From the NCBI GenBank assembly GCA_002869095.1, contig PKTO01000279.1, positions 1 through 5,812 of the forward strand: DNA of 5,812 nucleotides. Reading direction: 5' to 3'. Under the pieces are notes generated by a model. That model had not been told where the DNA came from. It was given only the letters and a program-made list of their open reading frames with translations, and searched no databases. The position numbers and the translations under genes were made by a program. Origin of the DNA: Clostridiales bacterium (GTDB lineage: Bacteria; Bacillota; Clostridia; Peptostreptococcales; BM714). This document shows positions 1 to 5,812 of this stretch, piece by piece; the stretch's first letter is position 1; every line of letters starts with the position of its first letter.

Positions 1-98
1 ATTACATTAACTCATATGAAGGCGGTTTTACTCCTCCGTTTTGGATTGTAAAAAAAGGCAGATATGTGGAAAGCATAACAGAGCAGTATGTTCCATGA
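1..98 (+). CDS. C-terminal fragment of an unidentified protein (5' end outside window)
   Basis: The frame beginning at base 3 is open from the window edge to a TGA at 96-98 and gives 31 residues. They include the stretch GGFTPPFWIVKKGRYVESI. The composition (aromatic and beta-branched residues alternating with Lys/Arg/Glu) is protein-like, and the stop lies only about 12 bp before an intrinsic terminator, as expected for the end of a real transcript. The other two forward frames hit stops early. The TPPFWIVKKGR segment loosely recalls the cis-Pro/beta-hairpin end of thioredoxin-fold proteins (TPTF-x-x-x-K-x-G), but 31 residues are too few to assign a family. Function is therefore left open; that this is a genuine gene end is likely. 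Confidence 0.5.
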   Translation, partial: YINSYEGGFTPPFWIVKKGRYVESITEQYVP

Positions 99-109
99 TA
101 AGAAACCGG

Positions 110-133
110 GGGACGGCATGGCCGTTCCTTTTT
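110..133 (+). terminator. Rho-independent terminator of the upstream gene
   Basis: An 8-bp stem (110-117 with 121-128, one G-T wobble) closes a 3-base ATG loop and is followed directly by five T residues (129-133), with more T-rich sequence at 136-142. It sits 11 bp after the TGA at 96-98, so it most likely ends the transcript entering from the left. Confidence 0.7.
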
Positions 134-179
134 CGTCTTTTTATATCGACACTTGCGTCAATGAAAAAGGGTTGTAGGA

Positions 180-296
180 ATGGATACATTGAAGCGCTAC
201 GGCATATTGTTTGGCTTTTCGACTTGCCACCACAGCAAGAACACCCAACCGGCCGACATGGAAACACCGGAAGAGCTGTTTATTTTTGCAAAATAA
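180..296 (+). CDS. Small ORF, 38 aa, glutaredoxin-like CxxS stretch; possible gene remnant
   Basis: ATG at 180 opens 38 codons to TAA at 294-296. An AAAAGGG (165-171) lies 8 bases upstream and could act as a ribosome binding site. No in-frame start exists further upstream, because a TGA lies at 162-164. The N-terminal half reads YGILFGFSTCHHSKNTQ. This resembles the first beta strand and active-site turn of clostridial glutaredoxin-like proteins (typically YGxSTCxxCKxTK), but the second Cys is Ser (C16-H-H-S19). The reading frame stops where a glutaredoxin of about 75-85 residues would continue, so this is either a decayed or truncated gene, a genuine micro-protein, or chance. Third codon positions are fairly rich in G/C, like the real genes nearby, which mildly favours coding origin. 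No promoter of its own is evident. The similarity is from memory of the family pattern, not a search. Confidence 0.3.
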   Translation: MDTLKRYGILFGFSTCHHSKNTQPADMETPEELFIFAK

Positions 297-319
297 TGGC
301 ATGGCGCCAAAAATGATTA

Positions 320-337
320 TTGTTAAAAAGGTAACGT
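320..337. promoter_or_regulatory. Possible Rex-like redox operator overlapping the PFOR -35 box
   Basis: TTGTTAA (320-326), spacer AAAG, then GTAACGT (331-337). The left half matches the clostridial Rex consensus TTGTTAA-N4-TTAACAA completely; the right half matches 4 of 7 positions. The core GTTA (322-325) and TAAC (332-335) are exact inverted repeats. The site ends at the first base of the -35 hexamer, where a bound repressor would block polymerase. Rex senses NADH/NAD+ and controls fermentation genes in many Firmicutes. Given the A/T-rich context the match could be chance. Confidence 0.3.
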
Positions 338-365
338 TGACTATAGGTATATTGTATACTATACT
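337..365 (+). promoter_or_regulatory. Sigma-A-type promoter for the PFOR gene
   Basis: TTGACT (337-342) and TATACT (360-365) are separated by 17 bp, each one mismatch from consensus. A second overlapping TATACT lies at 355-360, but its 12-bp spacing to the -35 is too short. Transcription should start near 372, leaving a leader of about 47 bases before the ATG at 419. This is a strong housekeeping promoter, fitting an abundant catabolic enzyme. Confidence 0.75.
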
Positions 366-373
366 AATGTTAG

Positions 374-3946
<3,573 letters not shown>

Positions 3947-3962
3947 CAGAAAGCTATCAACA

Positions 3963-3994
3963 AAAGCGGTCCTCTTCACGGAGGACCGCTTTTT
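3963..3994 (+). terminator. Strong Rho-independent terminator of the PFOR gene
   Basis: A perfect 12-bp stem (3963-3974 with 3981-3992), GC-rich in its middle, closes a TTCACG loop and runs into TTTTT (3990-3994). It lies 16 bp after the TAA that ends at 3946. Read on the other strand the stem is also flanked by T residues, but no - strand gene ends here. Confidence 0.93.
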
Positions 3995-4008
3995 ATTGGC
4001 AGAAAATC

Positions 4009-4017
4009 TGATATAAT
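4009..4017 (+). promoter_or_regulatory. Extended -10 promoter of the HAD-Nudix-LysE operon
   Basis: A perfect TATAAT (4012-4017) is preceded by TG one base upstream (4009-4010), the extended -10 form. No good -35 is seen at normal spacing; that window (3989-3995) falls in the 3' stem and T-tract of the preceding terminator. The start would be near 4024, giving a leader of under 20 bases. Confidence 0.65.
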
Positions 4018-4026
4018 TGCAAATAT

Positions 4027-4038
4027 GGAGGGGGAAGG
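4027..4038 (+). promoter_or_regulatory. Purine-rich ribosome binding site of the HAD gene
   Basis: GGAGGGGGAAGG is an unusually long purine run. Its GGAGGGGG part (4027-4034) is 7 bases before the ATG at 4042, and it fixes that start. With the predicted transcript start at about 4024, the site lies almost at the mRNA 5' end. Confidence 0.7.
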
Positions 4039-4041
4039 AAA

Positions 4042-4509
4042 ATGAAATTTGAAATACCCGAATATGGAACATACAATATAAAGAATCTGGTATTTGACTA
4101 TAACGGGACTTTGGCGGAAGACGGAATCGTCAAACCGGAAATCCTCAGGAAGCTTGAGGAACTTTCGGCTGAGTTTGACATATATGTAGTTACAGCAGAC
4201 ACCTACGGAACCGTAGAAAAGATGTTTGATGGCTCGTCTGTCGAGGTGGGCATTATTTCCCGGGAAAACGGCTCAAAGGACAAGGAGAGCCTGGTCCAGG
4301 CATTGGGAGCAGGGGAAACTATTGCAGTAGGAAACGGCTTCAATGACAGGCTGATGATGAAAGCCGCCGCATTGGGATTCTGCATAGCGGGCCCGGAAGG
4401 GGCCTCGGCAAAGGCGATTATGAACAGTGATGTTGTGCTGAAAAGCATAGAGTGTTTTTTTGACTTGATGGATGAGCCAAAAAGACTCATAGCCACACTG
4501 AGGGGATGA
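4042..4509 (+). CDS. Small soluble HAD-superfamily hydrolase (P-type-ATPase-like, COG4087 type)
   Basis: This is a 155-residue cytoplasmic protein with the HAD core motifs in order. Motif I is D19-Y-N-G-T-L, with D19 the phosphorylated nucleophile. Motif II is T51 in VVTADT. Motif III is a Lys at 79 or 81. Motif IV is GNGFND at 97-102, ending in the Mg-binding D102. Family features also include the N-terminal EIPEYGTYNIKNLVFDYNG region, the GPEGASAKA loop (about 117-125) and the terminal RLIATLRG. No cap domain fits in this length, so substrate access is open. The usual acid/base Asp two residues after the nucleophile is Asn, as I recall for these soluble 'ATPase P'-like HAD proteins. The physiological substrate is unknown; a phosphate ester or nucleotide is likely. 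It is first in a three-gene operon, and its TGA overlaps a possible ATG of the next gene. Family assignment is firm; the specific reaction is not. Confidence 0.88.
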   Translation: MKFEIPEYGTYNIKNLVFDYNGTLAEDGIVKPEILRKLEELSAEFDIYVVTADTYGTVEKMFDGSSVEVGIISRENGSKDKESLVQALGAGETIAVGNGFNDRLMMKAAALGFCIAGPEGASAKAIMNSDVVLKSIECFFDLMDEPKRLIATLRG

Positions 4510-4514
4510 ACAGG

Positions 4515-4913
4515 ATGATAGATGTCGCCGCCGCAGTCATAGTGGATGAAAAGGATAGAATATTCATAGCCCGCAAAAGAAAGGGCCTGCCTCTTGAAGG
4601 CATGTGGGAATTTCCCGGCGGCAAGATAGAGCAGGGCGAGACGGCTGCCGAGGCAATCGAGCGGGAGCTGATGGAGGAAATGGGTGTAAGGGTGGAGCCC
4701 GAAGGTCTTTTGGGTGAGAACGTCCACCATTATGATGAATTTTCAGTTCGGCTCATTGCGCATTATGCAAGGATTGTCGAAGGCCAAATAAAGCTTTCCG
4801 ATCATGATATGTGTGAATGGGTATCCATGGATGACTTGAACGACTATGTCATGGCGCCTGCCGACGAGCCGCTTAAGCAAATTATTCAAAACAGAAACGG
4901 AAGTGCCAAATGA
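4515..4913 (+). CDS. MutT-type Nudix hydrolase ((deoxy)nucleoside triphosphate pyrophosphohydrolase)
   Basis: From the 4515 start it is 132 residues long. The canonical Nudix box G-x5-E-x7-R-E-x2-E-E-x-G is complete; it begins in GGKIEQGE just after WEFPG and carries the Mg-binding RELMEEMG. The ending, with DMCEWVSMDDL and then a PADEPL stretch, is typical of MutT/NudG-like enzymes that hydrolyse oxidised or non-canonical (d)NTPs to monophosphate and pyrophosphate. The exact nucleotide cannot be told from sequence. Two starts are possible. ATG 4506 overlaps the upstream TGA as ATGA but has AGGGG directly abutting it. ATG 4515 has GAGGGG (4500-4505) 9 bases upstream and gives the family-like N-terminus MIDVAAAVIV, so it is preferred. 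The gene's own TGA overlaps the exporter's ATG by 4 bases, so the two are probably translationally coupled. Confidence 0.92.
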   Translation: MIDVAAAVIVDEKDRIFIARKRKGLPLEGMWEFPGGKIEQGETAAEAIERELMEEMGVRVEPEGLLGENVHHYDEFSVRLIAHYARIVEGQIKLSDHDMCEWVSMDDLNDYVMAPADEPLKQIIQNRNGSAK

Positions 4914-5524
4914 CTAAAATAATTTTTCAGGGATATATGCTTGGACTTGCCTATCTGGTCCCGATAGGAATGCAGAACACTTATGTCATAAACACCGCAA
5001 GCAAAAGCACGGGCAGACGGATTTTTCAGATAGCCCTCATAGCTTCAATTTTGGATGTGCTTCTTGCGATGGCGTGTTTTTTTGGCATAGGTTTTATTTT
5101 GGAAAGTTTTGCATATTTCAAGACAATAGTGATGGGAATAGGAAGCGCAGTCATACTGCTTATGGGATTTAAATTGATTTTCACAAAGGTTTCACCGGTG
5201 GGAGAAATTGAAGATGAATTGGGAATCGGCAAGCTGGCGGCAATGCTTTTCGCAGTCACATGGCTGAACCCCCAGGCCTTGGTTGACGGGACCTTTCTGC
5301 TGGGAGGCTTCAAGGCCCTGCTCTCGCCCGCGGAATCGCCTTTTTTCATAGCAGGGGTTGCAATCGCATCTGTAACGTGGTTCTTCGGACTGGCGTACGG
5401 GGTCTACTACTTGAAACGATTCATGACGGAAAAGGTGCTCAAAACAATAAATGTGCTTTGCGGTGCCATGCTGGTATTCTTCGGCGTGAGGCTTGGGATA
5501 GAGTTTTTGAATATATTGAAATAA
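4910..5524 (+). CDS. LysE/ArgO-family amino-acid exporter
   Basis: This 204-residue inner-membrane protein has six predicted hydrophobic segments, at about 5-26, 38-64, 70-91, 108-130, 143-167 and 178-200. The family length is about 200. Conserved LysE/ArgO features are GLAYLVPIGMQN (12-23; family GxxLxxxPIGxQN) and TWLNPQALVDG (117-127; family TWLNPHxxLD), including D126. Such carriers export basic amino acids (Lys, Arg) or related solutes by proton exchange. The substrate is not determinable here, and no LysG/ArgP-type regulator lies next to it in the window. The start at 4910 overlaps the Nudix stop (ATGA), with GGAAG (4899-4903) 6 bases upstream as ribosome binding site. It is last in the operon and is followed by a terminator 3 bp after the TAA. 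Confidence 0.93.
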   Translation: MTKIIFQGYMLGLAYLVPIGMQNTYVINTASKSTGRRIFQIALIASILDVLLAMACFFGIGFILESFAYFKTIVMGIGSAVILLMGFKLIFTKVSPVGEIEDELGIGKLAAMLFAVTWLNPQALVDGTFLLGGFKALLSPAESPFFIAGVAIASVTWFFGLAYGVYYLKRFMTEKVLKTINVLCGAMLVFFGVRLGIEFLNILK

Positions 5525-5527
5525 AGC

Positions 5528-5555
5528 AAACAGACCATTACAGGTCTGTTTTTTT
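5528..5555. terminator. Bidirectional intrinsic terminator between convergent genes
   Basis: A perfect 9-bp stem (5528-5536 with 5543-5551) encloses the 6-base loop ATTACA. On the + strand it ends in seven T residues (5549-5555), a strong terminator for the operon. On the - strand the stem is followed by TTTGCTTTA, a weaker U-tract. The - strand gene's TAA (5538-5540) is in the loop, and its last codons form one arm of the stem. Confidence 0.85.
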
Positions 5556-5812
5556 AATACCGAGTTTCTGGTCGATCATTTCAATCAATGGGGCTATCTG
5601 CACCAATACAGGCGAGCCTTTCATCCACACCTGCTGCTTGAAAACCTCCATTAATTCCTCTCTGGTCGCGCCTACATTCATCGCCTTGACAATCTCGAGC
5701 CGGGACCGCTTGTCGTTTCCTTCGAAAACCGCAGTAGCCAATGACATGAGGTGCCTGTACTTGAGAGGTATGGCTCCTTCCTCCGACCATACATCGCCAT
5801 GGAAGTCAGCCA
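5538..5812 (-). CDS. Carboxymuconolactone decarboxylase (CMD)/AhpD-like family protein, N-terminus outside window
   Basis: The frame is open from the right edge to TAA at 5538-5540, giving 91 residues. The internal ATG at 5745-5747 is not the start, because the conserved region continues upstream of it (GDVWSEEGAIPLKYRHLM). The pattern matches the CMD/AhpD-like helical core: IPLKYRHLMSLATAV corresponds to the usual LDxKxKELIxLA helix, and VGATREELMEVF to GATxEEIxEVL. These domains form oligomeric helical bundles; members include peroxidase partners and decarboxylases. In this copy the positions usually held by the CxxC and His (C-x2-C-x3-H) read Asn (codon 5715-5717), Arg (5706-5708) and Glu (5694-5696). 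The visible part contains no Cys at all, so AhpD-type thiol chemistry is unlikely. It is convergent with the LysE operon and shares its terminator. Family call is good; function is unknown. Confidence 0.8.
   Translation of the reverse strand, partial: ADFHGDVWSEEGAIPLKYRHLMSLATAVFEGNDKRSRLEIVKAMNVGATREELMEVFKQQVWMKGSPVLVQIAPLIEMIDQKLGIKKTDL

Noticed and set aside
41..316. 91-codon open frame on the + strand spanning the intergenic region
   Set aside because: It runs through the upstream gene end and its terminator and has Trp/Cys/Arg-rich, non-natural composition.
355..368. TATACTATACTAAT as a repeat or operator
   Set aside because: It is explained as overlapping -10 hexamers; too short and A/T-rich to support a separate repeat.
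4203..4730. 175-codon open frame on the - strand
   Set aside because: It is antisense to both the HAD and Nudix genes, which carry complete catalytic motifs on the + strand.
5581..5790. 69-codon open frame on the - strand in another phase
   Set aside because: It is out of phase with the CMD-family frame, which shows clear family residues over the same bases.

Overview
The window looks like a piece of chromosome from a strictly anaerobic, low-to-mid-GC Firmicute, most likely a clostridial-type fermenter. The main reason is a complete single-chain pyruvate:ferredoxin oxidoreductase (PFOR) with purine-rich Shine-Dalgarno sites, sigma-A-like promoters and strong intrinsic terminators. No phage, transposon, CRISPR or tRNA/rRNA signal is visible. 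The genus cannot be read from this sequence.

Layout. Bases 1-98 hold the last 31 codons of an upstream + strand gene, closed by a hairpin terminator near 110-133. Bases 99-418 are mostly intergenic. They hold a 38-codon ORF (180-296) with a glutaredoxin-like CxxS stretch, an imperfect Rex-like operator (320-337) and a clear TTGACT-N17-TATACT promoter (337-365). The 3.5-kb PFOR gene (419-3946) follows and ends at a 12-bp perfect-stem terminator (3963-3994), so it is probably monocistronic.

A second + strand unit starts about 20 bp later from an extended -10 promoter (TGaTATAAT). It encodes a small HAD-family phosphatase/ATPase-like protein (4042-4509), a MutT-type Nudix hydrolase (about 4515-4913) and a LysE/ArgO-type exporter (4910-5524). 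The genes are tightly packed with ATGA-type junctions, so they should be co-transcribed and translationally coupled. The unit ends at a hairpin (5528-5555) shared with a convergent - strand gene. That gene belongs to the carboxymuconolactone decarboxylase (CMD)/AhpD-like family and runs off the right edge. Its stop codon lies in the hairpin loop.

Function. PFOR is the central catabolic enzyme here: it oxidises pyruvate to acetyl-CoA and CO2 and reduces ferredoxin for hydrogenase or other electron sinks. The HAD-Nudix-LysE operon looks like a housekeeping set (phosphate-ester or nucleotide clean-up plus amino-acid or small-molecule efflux) with no obvious direct tie to PFOR. I found no convincing new system. 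The points most worth checking are the possible redox operator before PFOR, the CxxS mini-ORF, and the CMD-family protein that lacks the usual Cys/His active-site residues.
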